The notes: a model not told the origin generated them from the sequence alone. DNA of 64,000 bases from Chroococcidiopsis thermalis PCC 7203 (GCF_000317125.1 NC_019695.1:608336-672335), one strand, 5' to 3'; numbered from the stretch's first letter, positions 47,161 through 55,496 are shown. Numbers and translations are program-made.

Positions 47161-47472
47161 TTAGCTAACAACTGCTAAAATGTCTTTCTCAGACAACAGC
47201 ACGTACTCATCTGTACCTAGCTTTACGTCTGTGCCAGCGTACTTAGAGTAAAGAACTTTGTCTCCAACCTTAACTTCTAATTCTTGGCGAGAACCATCAT
47301 CATTACGCTTACCAGGACCAATGGCGACGATTTCACCAACTTGGGGTTTTTCCTTAGCAGTGTCGGGCAAGTACAAACCGCCAGCGGTTTTCTCTTCTGA
47401 GGCGCTGACTTTGACAAATACGCGATCGCCTAGTGGCTTAACTGTAGAAACGCTTAAAGATACTGCTGCCAT
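47161..47472 (-). CDS. groS: Co-chaperonin GroES
   Basis: A 103-aa heptameric lid protein for GroEL. Features: [17 protein letters not shown], the mobile-loop region [32 protein letters not shown] and [10 protein letters not shown]. The ATG at 47472 (MAAVSLS) is the standard start; an upstream start ten codons earlier would fall into the CIRCE leader. The CIRCE site 18 bp upstream implies HrcA repression of the operon. Confidence 0.98.
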   Translation of the reverse strand: MAAVSLSVSTVKPLGDRVFVKVSASEEKTAGGLYLPDTAKEKPQVGEIVAIGPGKRNDDGSRQELEVKVGDKVLYSKYAGTDVKLGTDEYVLLSEKDILAVVS

Positions 47473-47489
47473 ACAAATTCCTTGCCTTG

Positions 47490-47516
47490 TTAGCACTCTC
47501 AACTCCTGAGTGCTAA
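47490..47516. promoter_or_regulatory. CIRCE element (HrcA operator)
   Basis: TTAGCACTC, nine bases, GAGTGCTAA: an exact match to the CIRCE consensus, immediately upstream of groES. It predicts HrcA repression with heat release of groESL. Confidence 0.97.
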
Positions 47517-47584
47517 TTTAGCCAAAAGATAGAGATCGTGGCAACAAATTCGATTGTACGGGTTTCCGAACTAGAGAGTCGGGG

Positions 47585-47683
47585 GACAAGGGGGACAAGG
47601 GGGACAAGGGGGACAAGGGGGATTAGGGGGCGAAGGGGGACAAGGGGGACAAGGGGGACAAGGGGGACAAGGAGGACAAGGGG
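47585..47683. repeat. 9-bp tandem array (GACAAGGGG), 11 units
   Basis: Eleven units including the variants GATTAGGGG and GCGAAGGGG; the second variant is shared with the array at 24272. It lies between the divergent groES and 2Fe-2S protein genes, about 70 bp from CIRCE. Confidence 0.95.
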
Positions 47684-47787
47684 ATAATGAGGAACAAGAC
47701 AATTTAAAATGCAATGTGTATGCGTGTAAATTATGTAACTTACCCGTTTCATTCCCTGAAGCTGAGATTTTCTCCCTCACTCCTCAA

Positions 47788-48240
47788 ATGACCGACAACC
47801 TGACACCCCAAGATGAAACCTGTAAACCAAAAGATGATGAAGCTTTGGCTGTTTGCGTCCAGGCTTTAGGTTTACCGCAAATTCAACGCCATGTTTTTAT
47901 TTGTGCCGACCAGACTTTACCGCAGTGCTGTTCTAAGGAAGCGAGCCTAGAATCTTGGGATTACTTGAAAAAACGCCTCAAACAATTAAAACTCGATAAA
48001 CCAACGAGCGATCGCCCCAGTTGTATCTTTCGCACGAAGGCTAACTGCTTGCGCGTCTGTACTAATGGTCCAATTCTCGTAGTGTATCCCGATGGGGTTT
48101 GGTATCGTCAGGCAACCCCCGAAGTTATCGAACGGATTATCCAAGAACATCTCATCGGCAACCAAATTGTGCGCGAATATGCCTTTCTCGTTCATCCTCT
48201 TCCAGAACCGACATCAGACGCGATCGCTGATGACAACTAG
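47788..48240 (+). CDS. (2Fe-2S) ferredoxin-like protein, thioredoxin fold
   Basis: A 150-aa protein of the thioredoxin-like 2Fe-2S type. Cys39 (in FICAD), Cys47/Cys48 (PQCC), Cys87 and Cys91 (CLRVCTNGP) provide the cluster ligands; [28 protein letters not shown] is the family's C-terminal signature. These proteins often work with cobalamin-chelatase-like or hydrogenase modules, but here none is near. ATG 47788 (MTDNLTP) is the best start; an upstream start lies in repeat-influenced DNA. Confidence 0.8.
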   Translation: MTDNLTPQDETCKPKDDEALAVCVQALGLPQIQRHVFICADQTLPQCCSKEASLESWDYLKKRLKQLKLDKPTSDRPSCIFRTKANCLRVCTNGPILVVYPDGVWYRQATPEVIERIIQEHLIGNQIVREYAFLVHPLPEPTSDAIADDN

Positions 48241-48753
48241 TGCAGCATCAGAGAAGTCAATAGAATTGGCAAAATAACTTGGCAAAATAACTAAAAAGCC
48301 ATCAGTTCTTTTGCACGAGACCCCATCTCATCACAGTTTATTAAGGATAGTTACAAAGAATATTTGATTTAGCAAACAAAATTGACTGACTTTTCTCAGT
48401 ACAAATTTTGGCGTTTGCTCCTACTTTAGTGGGTTTTACTGATTCTTTCAAATAAAGATAGGTATATTTTGCTATTGTATCAGGTTTTATACGACAACGC
48501 CGAAAAAAGAATATATAATGATATCGCCTAAGTTATACCAAATAGGGCGTATCATTAGGTGTCCGTACTAAGACTGAAATCTTTGCAGTTGCAGTGCAGC
48601 ACTAAAGCTATAAATCTTCTTTGAAGATTAAAATGGCTTTCCGACTACAATTCAGCGAGACCGAGGTCAGTAAAATACCACCAAACCGATAAATTGCAAG
48701 AGAAACTGCTATTGAAAAGTTCGACTGACTCAATTGTGGCGAGTAAGCGCAGC
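48241..48753. other. Intergenic region
   Basis: About 510 bp upstream of the Rre1-like gene, moderately AT-rich, without heptamer arrays, recognised RNA gene or supported ORF. It probably contains the promoter for the regulator, whose exact start is uncertain. Confidence 0.55.
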
Positions 48754-49401
48754 ATGAAGGAAACTAGCGTAAAAGAGCACAAGCGACTGCTATTAATAGA
48801 TGATGACCCCAACCTCATATTACTCGTCAAGGATTACCTAGAATTCCGAGGCTATGAGGTCATCACCGCAGAAAACGGGCGAGAGGCTTTAGAAGTTCTG
48901 GAGCAGGAAATTCCAGATATGATTATCTGTGACGTGATGATGCCAGAAATGGATGGCTATCAGTTTGTCAATCAGGTAAGACAGGACGAACGCACCAGTT
49001 GGATTCCGATTCTATTTCTTTCTGCCAAGGGTCAAAGCCAAGACAAAATCAAAGGTTTAAACATCGGTGCTGATGTCTACATGGTCAAACCATTCGAGCC
49101 AGAGGAACTAGTGGCTCAAGTGGAAGCTTCTCTTAAACAAGCTTATCGCCAGAGACAACAATCAGGTGGCAACGGCGAAAACGAGACAAAAATTCAAGTT
49201 CCTTTTGACGTGCATCTGACGCAAACAGAGCTAAAAGTCGTGCAATATGTGGCGAGAGGTCTAGCTAATCGCGATATTGCCGAAGAACTGAATGTGAGTC
49301 AGCGGACAGTAGAAAGCCACGTGTCTAATATGCTTGGTAAAACGGGATTGCACAATCGTACTGAGCTAGCACGTTGGGCAATTGAAAATCAAATGGCATG
49401 A
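48754..49401 (+). CDS. NarL/LuxR-type response regulator, Ycf29/Rre1-like
   Basis: A 215-aa regulator. The receiver has the acidic DDDP pocket (16-19), phosphoacceptor Asp60 in MIICDVMMPEMDGYQ and Lys112 in MVKPF. The C-terminal LuxR-type HTH (about 148-212) is LTQTELKVVQYVARGLANRD...NVSQRTVESHVSNMLGKTG. The very conserved receiver (NLILLVKDYLEFRGYEVITAENGREALEVL) resembles the cyanobacterial Rre1/chloroplast Ycf29 group, which in Synechocystis works with Hik34 on heat-shock genes. No kinase is adjacent. ATG 48754 is chosen; a TTG at 48694 is possible. The subgroup assignment is from memory of the sequence. Confidence 0.7.
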   Translation: MKETSVKEHKRLLLIDDDPNLILLVKDYLEFRGYEVITAENGREALEVLEQEIPDMIICDVMMPEMDGYQFVNQVRQDERTSWIPILFLSAKGQSQDKIKGLNIGADVYMVKPFEPEELVAQVEASLKQAYRQRQQSGGNGENETKIQVPFDVHLTQTELKVVQYVARGLANRDIAEELNVSQRTVESHVSNMLGKTGLHNRTELARWAIENQMA

Positions 49402-49682
49402 CTCGACATGGAAAATTGGCGGCTGGAGGCTGGGGAATTCAAGAAAAAATGTAGCGGATTATGGCAAGAATAACTATATAGTTGAATCAGCACGACTGGC
49501 TGATGCCGTATAGATTAAATCCTGCTGTCATCTGCCTCCTGCTTTCTTGAGCTAGTGTTGTCTCAGTAGTGATAAGTTTAGTTTAAGTTTCTTATTAGGC
49601 GATCGCCTAAAAGAAGGTAGCGAATACGCAATTAGCTGCCTATCATGGGTAATACCAAGCTAGTGAGGATGCGGCAGTAGTA
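49402..49682. other. Intergenic region with HIP1-centred palindrome
   Basis: The 280 bp before the J-domain gene contain TTAGGCGATCGCCTAA (49595-49610), a perfect 16-bp palindrome centred on a HIP1 octamer. No other feature is recognised. The palindrome may be coincidental given how common HIP1 is. Confidence 0.45.
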
Positions 49683-50735
49683 ATGTTAGACCTGAACCAC
49701 TGCTACAGAGTACTTGGATTAGAGCCTGGAGCCTCCCTGGAAGAAATTAACCAGGCGTATAAGGACTTGGCTTTTATTTGGCATCCCGATCGCATCCCGA
49801 AAGAGAATCAGCGGTTGCAGCAAAAAGCGCAAGAAAAATTAAAAGAAATTAATCAAGCGCGAGAGCAATTGCGGGTAATTCAGACTCGCACGGGTAAATT
49901 TACTCCCGCGCAACCAAAACCAGAGTCTCGCAGTAGATCTAAACAGTCGCAGGCTCATTCTCAATCTCATTACTACTCAGCGTCACAATCGCGCCAGCAA
50001 AGTTATTCGCAGTCGAGCAGCAATAATTCTCAGTCATATTACGATTCAACCGCGCGATCGCGTCAGCAGGCAAGTTCGCAGTCGAACGGCAATAATTCAC
50101 AATCTAGCTACAAACAACCGTCGCAATCGCACTACGACTCTACTCAGTCGCACCAGCAGTCACATTCGCAATCTAGCTATAAGCAACCGTACCAGTCAGA
50201 TTACTACTCAGCTTCACAGTCGAGCTACAAGCAGCAATCACCTCCCTCAAGCTATTACTCGGGATCGCAATCGCCCCAACAGAGTAGTTCTCAGTCTTAC
50301 TATTCTGCTTCTAAGTCGCCCCAGCAAGCCACTGCTTCATCTTCCCCCCATCAACCTTACCGTCCTCACTATCCCGATATGACTGGAGCCGATTTACGGG
50401 GTGCTGAGTTGAAAGAAAAAGATTTATCGGGGAGAAACTTGAGCAAAGCTAACTTAAGTAAAGCCGATCTGAGCGATTCTTTTCTACACAAAGTCAATTT
50501 ACAAGAAGCAAATCTGTCTCAAGCCAACTTATTTCGCGCCAACTTATTAGGCGCAAATTTAACTTCAGCCAATTTACAGGAAGCCAATTTAATTGGTGCT
50601 GACTTGAGTGGAGCAAATTTAAGTAAAGCTAATTTAAAAGGAGCAAAAGTAGGTACAAAAGACCGAATTATGGTCAAATTAACCGGAGCAATTTTAACTG
50701 GGGCAATTATGCCTGATGGCTCAGTTCATTCCTAG
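49683..50735 (+). CDS. J-domain protein with Ser/Gln/Tyr-rich linker and pentapeptide repeats
   Basis: A 350-aa protein with three parts. Residues 1-68 are a J domain (HPD at 34-36 in FIWHPDRIP) able to stimulate an Hsp70 ATPase. Residues about 75-232 are a low-complexity linker of Ser, Gln, Tyr and Pro (QSHYYSAS/QSSYKQ-like units), with no obvious globular fold. Residues about 236-345 are pentapeptide repeats (ADLRGAEL, KANLSKADL, ANLFRANL), forming a right-handed beta-helix. A DnaK co-chaperone role is inferred from the J domain; the repeat domain would be the client-binding or scaffold part. The ATG at 49683 is clear. Confidence 0.85.
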   Translation: MLDLNHCYRVLGLEPGASLEEINQAYKDLAFIWHPDRIPKENQRLQQKAQEKLKEINQAREQLRVIQTRTGKFTPAQPKPESRSRSKQSQAHSQSHYYSASQSRQQSYSQSSSNNSQSYYDSTARSRQQASSQSNGNNSQSSYKQPSQSHYDSTQSHQQSHSQSSYKQPYQSDYYSASQSSYKQQSPPSSYYSGSQSPQQSSSQSYYSASKSPQQATASSSPHQPYRPHYPDMTGADLRGAELKEKDLSGRNLSKANLSKADLSDSFLHKVNLQEANLSQANLFRANLLGANLTSANLQEANLIGADLSGANLSKANLKGAKVGTKDRIMVKLTGAILTGAIMPDGSVHS

Positions 50736-50826
50736 AAAATTTTCTTTGATTTTTGATTGTTGTACGAGTGAGCTTAGCAAATAGATTGACAGCTTTAGCT
50801 GAAGATCTTAGTAAAAACCAGTCCTT

Positions 50827-50862
50827 ACAGTTTTTTAACTTTTAACTTTTAACTTTTGACTT
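50827..50862. repeat. Heptamer repeats (CTTTTAA/CTTTTGA)
   Basis: TTTTTTAACTTTTAACTTTT and following units run directly into the DUF72 gene and include its apparent start codon. Confidence 0.8.
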
Positions 50863-51707
50863 TTCATCTTGGCTGTGCTGTTTGGTCGTATAAAGGTTGG
50901 GTAGGCGATTTTTATCCGACTGGAAGTCGTGTGGGTGAATTTTTAGGTTTATACAGCCAGCGTCTCACGACTGTTGAAGGAAACACCACCTTTTACGCTA
51001 TCCCTGATGCCGATACTGTAGCGCGCTGGGCAGCAGAAACACCACCAGAATTTAAATTCTGCCTCAAGTTACCGCGAGACATTACCCATCAAGGCTTGCT
51101 AGAACCACATATTCCCGATGCTTTGAGTTTCATAGCACGAATGCAAGGTTTAGGCGATCGCTTGGGACCAATTTTTGCTCAACTCCCACCCCGATATAGT
51201 CCAGAAGCAATAGAAGACTTAACAATATTCTTAAACGCTTTGAGAGAAAAAACGTCGCTGGCTTTAGAGGTACGTCATCCAAGTTGGTTTCAAGAGCCTC
51301 ACGCTAGTCAACTAACAACGCTTCTGAAACAATTAGGGATAGGTAGAGTTTTACTCGATAGCCGTCCGATATACGATGCACCAGACGATCCGCAGATTCA
51401 CTCCGAACGCCGCAAACCTAAGTTACCAGTAGAATTTAGGATCGCTGCACCGTTTAGCTTAGTTCGTTTTATCAGTCACCCAAAATGGGAGTTGAATCAG
51501 CTGTTTCTTGAGGAATGGGTTGATTTTATCGATCGCAATCTAAGTCAAGGAACCCAGATTTATTTCTTTATACATTGTCCCACAGAAGAGCGATCGCCGC
51601 ACAATGCTCGGTCGTTTCACCAGTTATTGACACAAAAAGGGGTTGTGGTTCCGCCGCTTCCCTGGAACGATTTGCAGCCATTTCCTCAGCAACTCAGCTT
51701 GTTCTAG
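50856..51707 (+). CDS. DUF72 family protein
   Basis: A 283-aa protein with the DUF72 TIM-barrel pattern: LGCAVWSYKGWVGDFYP, TTVEGNTTFYAIPDADTVARWAAETPPEFKFCLKLPRDITH, PIFAQLPP, ALEVRHPSWF and VVVPPLPWNDLQPFPQQLSLF. DUF72 members are single-domain barrels of unknown activity. The only plausible start is a TTG at 50856 inside an ACTTTTG heptamer tract; it gives MTFHLGCAVW, close to the expected family N-terminus. No neighbouring gene indicates its job. Confidence 0.78.
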   Translation: MTFHLGCAVWSYKGWVGDFYPTGSRVGEFLGLYSQRLTTVEGNTTFYAIPDADTVARWAAETPPEFKFCLKLPRDITHQGLLEPHIPDALSFIARMQGLGDRLGPIFAQLPPRYSPEAIEDLTIFLNALREKTSLALEVRHPSWFQEPHASQLTTLLKQLGIGRVLLDSRPIYDAPDDPQIHSERRKPKLPVEFRIAAPFSLVRFISHPKWELNQLFLEEWVDFIDRNLSQGTQIYFFIHCPTEERSPHNARSFHQLLTQKGVVVPPLPWNDLQPFPQQLSLF

Positions 51708-52024
51708 ATTGACTTTCATCCGTCAGAAAGAGTGCGATTGGATTTGTTTGTCATTAATGTAGGGATAAGTCATATTAAGTTCGTTGCAATAACCAGAGTA
51801 TTGCAAGGGTGGGTTTACCAGAATTCATTCTGACGGTATTTACGAGCGATTAACCGAACACGATATCAGAGATTTTTTCTTAGATTGGATAAAGTTTTGA
51901 TTGTGTTTCACGCATTAGCCGAAGGCGAAGCGTTAGATGCACAGGCGCAAAGAAGAAAGCAAAAACAATTCTTTTACTACAGTTCAGTTTTAGTAGCTCA
52001 ATTTAGTAAGTGGGAGAAACAAAA
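51708..52024. other. Intergenic region with a spaced inverted repeat
   Basis: CCGTCAGAA (51720-51728) and TTCTGACGG (51828-51836) are perfect 9-bp inverted repeats 100 bp apart, possibly the ends of a decayed small element. At about 51909-51945 there is an imperfect repeat of the ACGCATTAGCCGAAGGC type. The end contains the ribosome-binding site of the next gene. Confidence 0.4.
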
Positions 52025-52996
52025 GTGACTTTAAGTAATGAAGAAAAACAAAAAATCATGAACGATCTAGCTCAAGGTAAGCCAGGATTGGTTCATGAGG
52101 AAAAAACTCCTAATCTCGACCAGTATGACTCTAGTTTCGATGCTAAAGACTACGAGAATTTTGAGGATTTTGCTCAGCGTCCTGTAGATGAGACAGGTAC
52201 GTCAACTTATCCACAAAGAAATATAGTCGAGCAAATTAGGACGCAAATTCGCTCCGAATTTGAGGAAGCAAAAACTACTGGACAGTTGCGATCGAGTAGG
52301 ATTCGCGAAATCGTTCAATCTGCTATATATGATGTTCGTACGGAGATAAAAGCAGGTACTAGCGATATTCGTCAAATTTTCAGAGATACCATTTCAGCAG
52401 TTAGCGATAACTTTAAGGATAAGGGTAGCGAGATCAAAGAGGAAATCACTGCTGCGGTTGAAGGATTTATTGAAGGTTACAGTAGTGGCAAACGGCAAAC
52501 TATTGTCAAAGAGCAGGCAGAAGTTCACCAACTACAATCCAGAATTGACACTCAAGAAGAGGAACTACAACAAGAGATCGATCGCCTCTTGGTTGATGTA
52601 GAAGAAGTTGGTAAAGAATCAGATTCTAGTTTGAAAGATTCGATCCAATCCGCCATTAATGCCTTCAAAAATAGCGAAGAATTCGCTTTAATGAAGAAGC
52701 GTTACGCTCAACTCCAAGCACAATTGGCGATCGTTCGCGCCAATCTAGCCGCCCGCTATGGCGGACGCTACGAGGAAATCAAAGAAAGAATAGATGAGGC
52801 TACGCACTGGTACAGCCGCACCCGTAACAAAGCTGATGTCGGAGAATCAGTAGAAGGGCGATCGCTTGAAGATAGACTTAAAGAAGTAGGAGAAGCGATC
52901 GCGAAAGGAGAGCATCAACTACGCAAGATTCTGCACGATCTGCTCAAAGTTGCAAGTGATTTGCTCAAAGATAAAGAACCACCTGCTAGTAAATAA
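52025..52996 (+). CDS. Charged coiled-coil protein, hypothetical
   Basis: About 323 aa. I choose GTG 52025 because GGGAGA lies 7 nt upstream; GTG 52010 would place that site inside the frame. The N-terminal 60 residues are acidic and probably disordered; the rest (about 65-320) is almost entirely helical and rich in Glu, Lys and Gln, with an apolipoprotein/LEA-like amphipathic stretch (IYDVRTEIKAGTSDIRQIFRD, VSDNFKDKGSEIKEEITAAVEG) and a longer coiled coil (VHQLQSRIDTQEEELQQEID). No signal peptide or membrane segment. No family is recognised; a structural or stress-protective role is a guess. Confidence 0.6.
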   Translation: MTLSNEEKQKIMNDLAQGKPGLVHEEKTPNLDQYDSSFDAKDYENFEDFAQRPVDETGTSTYPQRNIVEQIRTQIRSEFEEAKTTGQLRSSRIREIVQSAIYDVRTEIKAGTSDIRQIFRDTISAVSDNFKDKGSEIKEEITAAVEGFIEGYSSGKRQTIVKEQAEVHQLQSRIDTQEEELQQEIDRLLVDVEEVGKESDSSLKDSIQSAINAFKNSEEFALMKKRYAQLQAQLAIVRANLAARYGGRYEEIKERIDEATHWYSRTRNKADVGESVEGRSLEDRLKEVGEAIAKGEHQLRKILHDLLKVASDLLKDKEPPASK

Positions 52997-53006
52997 ATTG
53001 GGTAAA

Positions 53007-53034
53007 GTAGGGGCGCACAGCCGTGCGCCCCTAC
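53007..53034. repeat. Palindrome family B, perfect
   Basis: GTAGGGGCGCAC and its complement flank a 4-nt centre. It lies just after the coiled-coil protein gene and 6 bp before the oxidoreductase stop, between convergent genes. Confidence 0.92.
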
Positions 53035-53039
53035 CCCCA

Positions 53040-54152
53040 TCAACCAGCAGCCTGCAATTCCAAAGATGGATAATCTGTATAACCCCTCTTGTCTCCGCCA
53101 TAAAAGCTAGAGCGATCGTAGGGGTTTAATTGTGCGTTGAGAGCAAAACGCTGCGGTAAGTCGGGGTTGGAAATAAACAGTCTACCGTAAGCAACTAAGT
53201 CCGCATCTCCAGAGGCTAATACTGCATTTCCCGATTCGCGATCGTAGCCGCCAGCACTGATGAGAGTCCCTTTGTAGATCGGACGGAAGTATTTTGATGA
53301 CAATTCTGAAGTAGGATTTTCTACTGTCTCGTTACCAGCAACTCTCGGCTCTACCAAATGTAGATAAGCTAATTCAAATTGGTTGAGCGCATCAACTACA
53401 TAGGTAAACAATGCTTTGAGATCGGAGTCGTAGACGCTGCCAAAAGTGCCACTGGGTGAAAGTCTGACTCCCACTCTATCTGCACCCCAAACACTAACGA
53501 CTGCTTCAGTCACTTCCATTAGCAAGCGGGCGCGATTTTCAATCGAGCCACCATATTCATCTGTACGGTGATTGGAGCCATCGTGGAGAAATTGATCGAG
53601 CAGATAGCCGTTGGCGCTGTGAATTTCTACGCCATCAAACCCAGCCGCCAACGCATTTTTTGCCCCTTGGCGATATTGTTCTACAATTCCTGGAATTTCT
53701 GCTGTTTCTAGGGCGCGGGGTGTAACGTAAGGCTTTTCTCCTTCGTAAGTAGCTGCCATACCTTCTGATGGCGCGATCGCGCTAGGTGCAACGGGCAATG
53801 CTCCATCGACTTGCAAATCGGGGTGAGATATTCGCCCGACGTGCCATAGCTGGAGAAAAATTTTGCCACCGCGATCGTGTACGGCTTTCGTCACTAGCCG
53901 CCAGCCTTCTACCTGTTCTTGGGAGTGAATACCAGGGGTAAACGGATAACCTAAGCCTTGTGGCGACACCTGAGTCGCTTCTGTAATAATCAGTCCTGCC
54001 GAGACTCTTTGGGCGTAATATTCTGCATTCAATTCTCTCGGCACGTTACCCTCTCCCGCACGGTTGCGCGTTAAGGGAGCCATCACCATTCGGTTAGGTA
54101 ATTCGTAACGACCGAGCCGAACGGGTGAGAATAGATCGATGTTGGTATTCAT
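53040..54152 (-). CDS. Old Yellow Enzyme family alkene reductase
   Basis: A 370-aa FMN-dependent NAD(P)H oxidoreductase of the OYE type. Landmarks are LPNRMVMAPLTRNRA (FMN binding), QLWHVGRISHPDLQ, GFDGVEIHSANGYLLDQFLHDGSNHRTDEYGGSIENRARL (the family signature with the substrate-binding His/Asn) and ADLVAYGRLFISNPDLP. It reduces activated double bonds such as enones and nitro-alkenes; the natural substrate in cyanobacteria is not known. ATG 54152 (MNTNIDLF) is preferred to an upstream extension. It follows trxA on the same strand. Confidence 0.9.
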   Translation of the reverse strand: MNTNIDLFSPVRLGRYELPNRMVMAPLTRNRAGEGNVPRELNAEYYAQRVSAGLIITEATQVSPQGLGYPFTPGIHSQEQVEGWRLVTKAVHDRGGKIFLQLWHVGRISHPDLQVDGALPVAPSAIAPSEGMAATYEGEKPYVTPRALETAEIPGIVEQYRQGAKNALAAGFDGVEIHSANGYLLDQFLHDGSNHRTDEYGGSIENRARLLMEVTEAVVSVWGADRVGVRLSPSGTFGSVYDSDLKALFTYVVDALNQFELAYLHLVEPRVAGNETVENPTSELSSKYFRPIYKGTLISAGGYDRESGNAVLASGDADLVAYGRLFISNPDLPQRFALNAQLNPYDRSSFYGGDKRGYTDYPSLELQAAG

Positions 54153-54199
54153 AGGCTTTACTAGGGTAAATGGATAAAAAGTGTATGAAATAATGTGGA

Positions 54200-54231
54200 C
54201 TGTAGAAGCGCGAAATTTCACGCCTCTACAG
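54200..54231. repeat. Imperfect 32-bp palindrome
   Basis: CTGTAGAAGCGCGAAA faces TTTCACGCCTCTACAG, two mismatches. It lies between trxA and the OYE gene and is similar in form, but not sequence, to families A and B. Confidence 0.75.
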
Positions 54232-54240
54232 ATGTAATGT

Positions 54241-54600
54241 CTAAGCAGCTTGTCGATCTGCTGCTGGCTCTAACAAAGCATTCAATTTTTGCGCGATCGC
54301 TTTTGCCCCAACAACACCAACAACTCGATCTACAACTACGCCATTTTGGAAAAATAACAGCGTCGGAATTGCCTGCACCTGATATCGAGAAGCAATTTCT
54401 CCGTACTCGTCAATATTCAGCTTGCCTACTGTGGCGCGTCCGGCAAAATTGGCAGCAATCTCTTCCACGATTGGGTTAACTACCCTACAAGGTCCGCACC
54501 AGGCTGCCCAAACATCTACTAGCACTGGTGTTTTACTCTCAATGACCTCTATTTGAAAGTTCTCAGCAGTGAGAGTCAACGGCTTGACACGATCTGTCAT
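54241..54600 (-). CDS. trxA: Thioredoxin (TrxA2-like)
   Basis: A 119-aa thioredoxin with the redox motif WCGPC (34-38), the cis-proline loop AIPT (77-80) and the usual [14 protein letters not shown] strand-helix end. It reduces protein disulfides with electrons from thioredoxin reductase. It is divergent from an ArsR-family gene, and two 24-bp palindrome-like sites lie between them; this matches the arrangement known for trxA2 and rexT in Nostoc sp. PCC 7120, so TrxA2 rather than the housekeeping TrxA is likely. Confidence 0.93.
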   Translation of the reverse strand: MTDRVKPLTLTAENFQIEVIESKTPVLVDVWAAWCGPCRVVNPIVEEIAANFAGRATVGKLNIDEYGEIASRYQVQAIPTLLFFQNGVVVDRVVGVVGAKAIAQKLNALLEPAADRQAA

Positions 54601-54694
54601 ACCTACAAGTCTCCTTCTTCATCAAAACCGGATTAGCACAAGCAAAAGGTAACTACCAACTACCTATTACCGATCGCCAACCGTAGGTTAAAAT

Positions 54695-54772
54695 TTAAGT
54701 AGTTAAACAACCACTTGACTATTATGTTAGACAAGATAAATTAAAAAGTCAAGTAGCTATTTAACTATTTGA
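54695..54772. promoter_or_regulatory. Two ArsR-type operator sites in the trxA/regulator divergent region
   Basis: TTAAGTAGTTAA...CCACTTGA (54695-54718) and TCAAGTAGCTAT...CTATTTGA (54749-54772) are 24-bp imperfect palindromes that align base for base (about three quarters identical), with centres 54 bp apart. They lie in the divergent promoter region, and the second is within 30 bp of the regulator start. A -35-like TTGACT is at 54715-54720. Confidence 0.7.
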
Positions 54773-54797
54773 CAAGTAGCGCGATCGCGGACGAACG

Positions 54798-55145
54798 ATG
54801 ATGACACACAATAATCTAGACCAGCCCAAGTCCCTACCTGTAGCTGAAGTAGACGATAGCTGTCGTCGGGCAAAAATCTTTGCAGCCCTTGCCGACCCCA
54901 CCAGATTGAAAATTGTCGAGTTACTCGCCCATGCTGGAGAATTGAGCGGTACGGAGATTGCGCAAAAATTAAGTATTAGCCTTGCCCTCTTCTGCCACCA
55001 CTCTAAAACTCTAGCGGAAGCAGGGTTGCTCGATATTCGCAAGGAAGGGCAGACAAAATATAACTCTTTGAATTGGGAGTTACTCAATGCTTGCCTGCAA
55101 AGCTTGATGAGAGGGAGCGCACGAGCAGGGAGCAGTGACCAGTGA
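54798..55145 (+). CDS. ArsR-family redox/thioredoxin regulator (RexT-like)
   Basis: A 115-aa winged-helix repressor. The HTH is DPTRLKIVELLAHAGELSGTEIAQKL followed by SLALFCHHSKTLAEAGLLDIRKEGQTKYNSLN. Its place next to a divergent trxA resembles RexT of Nostoc sp. PCC 7120, a redox-sensing repressor of trxA2. Cysteines occur at 22, 66 and 99; I do not see an adjacent Cys-Cys pair, so a sensing mechanism identical to Nostoc is not assured. The C-terminal SARAGSSDQ is encoded by GGGAGCA/GTGACCA repeats and the stop codon lies in the second GTGACCA unit. Confidence 0.75.
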   Translation: MMTHNNLDQPKSLPVAEVDDSCRRAKIFAALADPTRLKIVELLAHAGELSGTEIAQKLSISLALFCHHSKTLAEAGLLDIRKEGQTKYNSLNWELLNACLQSLMRGSARAGSSDQ

Positions 55146-55183
55146 CCAGTGACCAGTGACCAGTGACCAGTGACCAGTGACCA
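55135..55183. repeat. Heptamer array GTGACCA, 7 units
   Basis: Seven perfect GTGACCA units begin inside the ArsR-family gene and include its stop codon. Further CGCACCA and ACTACCA repeats continue to about 55285. Confidence 0.9.
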
Positions 55184-55496
55184 GTCAACAATCCACTACA
55201 ACCTACACCCTACACCCCTTCTTCACGCACCACGCACCACGCACCACGCACCACCCAACTACCAACTACCAACTACCAATTACCACTCTCTCCTTGATAA
55301 AACTCCAAATATCTGCATAAAACTTCAAGCTAATTAACTTTAATTTAGCTAATTCTTACGAGAAACTACAATTTTCATTCTTACGATTAAAGACAAGATA
55401 AGGTCGGATTAAAGACGGGATAATTCTCTACAACATTATCCATTGTCTACTCACGATCGTGCGGCTTCTCATAAAAGAATCCGCGTAGGAGGTTGT
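55146..55496. other. Intergenic region, half repeats
   Basis: About 350 bp before the EF-G-like gene. The first 140 bp are heptamer repeats; the remaining part (55286-55480) is AT-rich with no supported gene and leads to the ribosome-binding site at 55488. Confidence 0.6.

Noticed and set aside
47513-47780. Cys-Pro-Pro and Leu-Val-Pro repeat proteins on the minus strand
   Set aside because: Translations of the 9-bp array between groES and the 2Fe-2S gene; not genes.
49595-49610. 16-bp palindrome TTAGGCGATCGCCTAA as an operator
   Set aside because: HIP1 octamers are very frequent and palindromic, so a few extra matching bases on each side are expected by chance.
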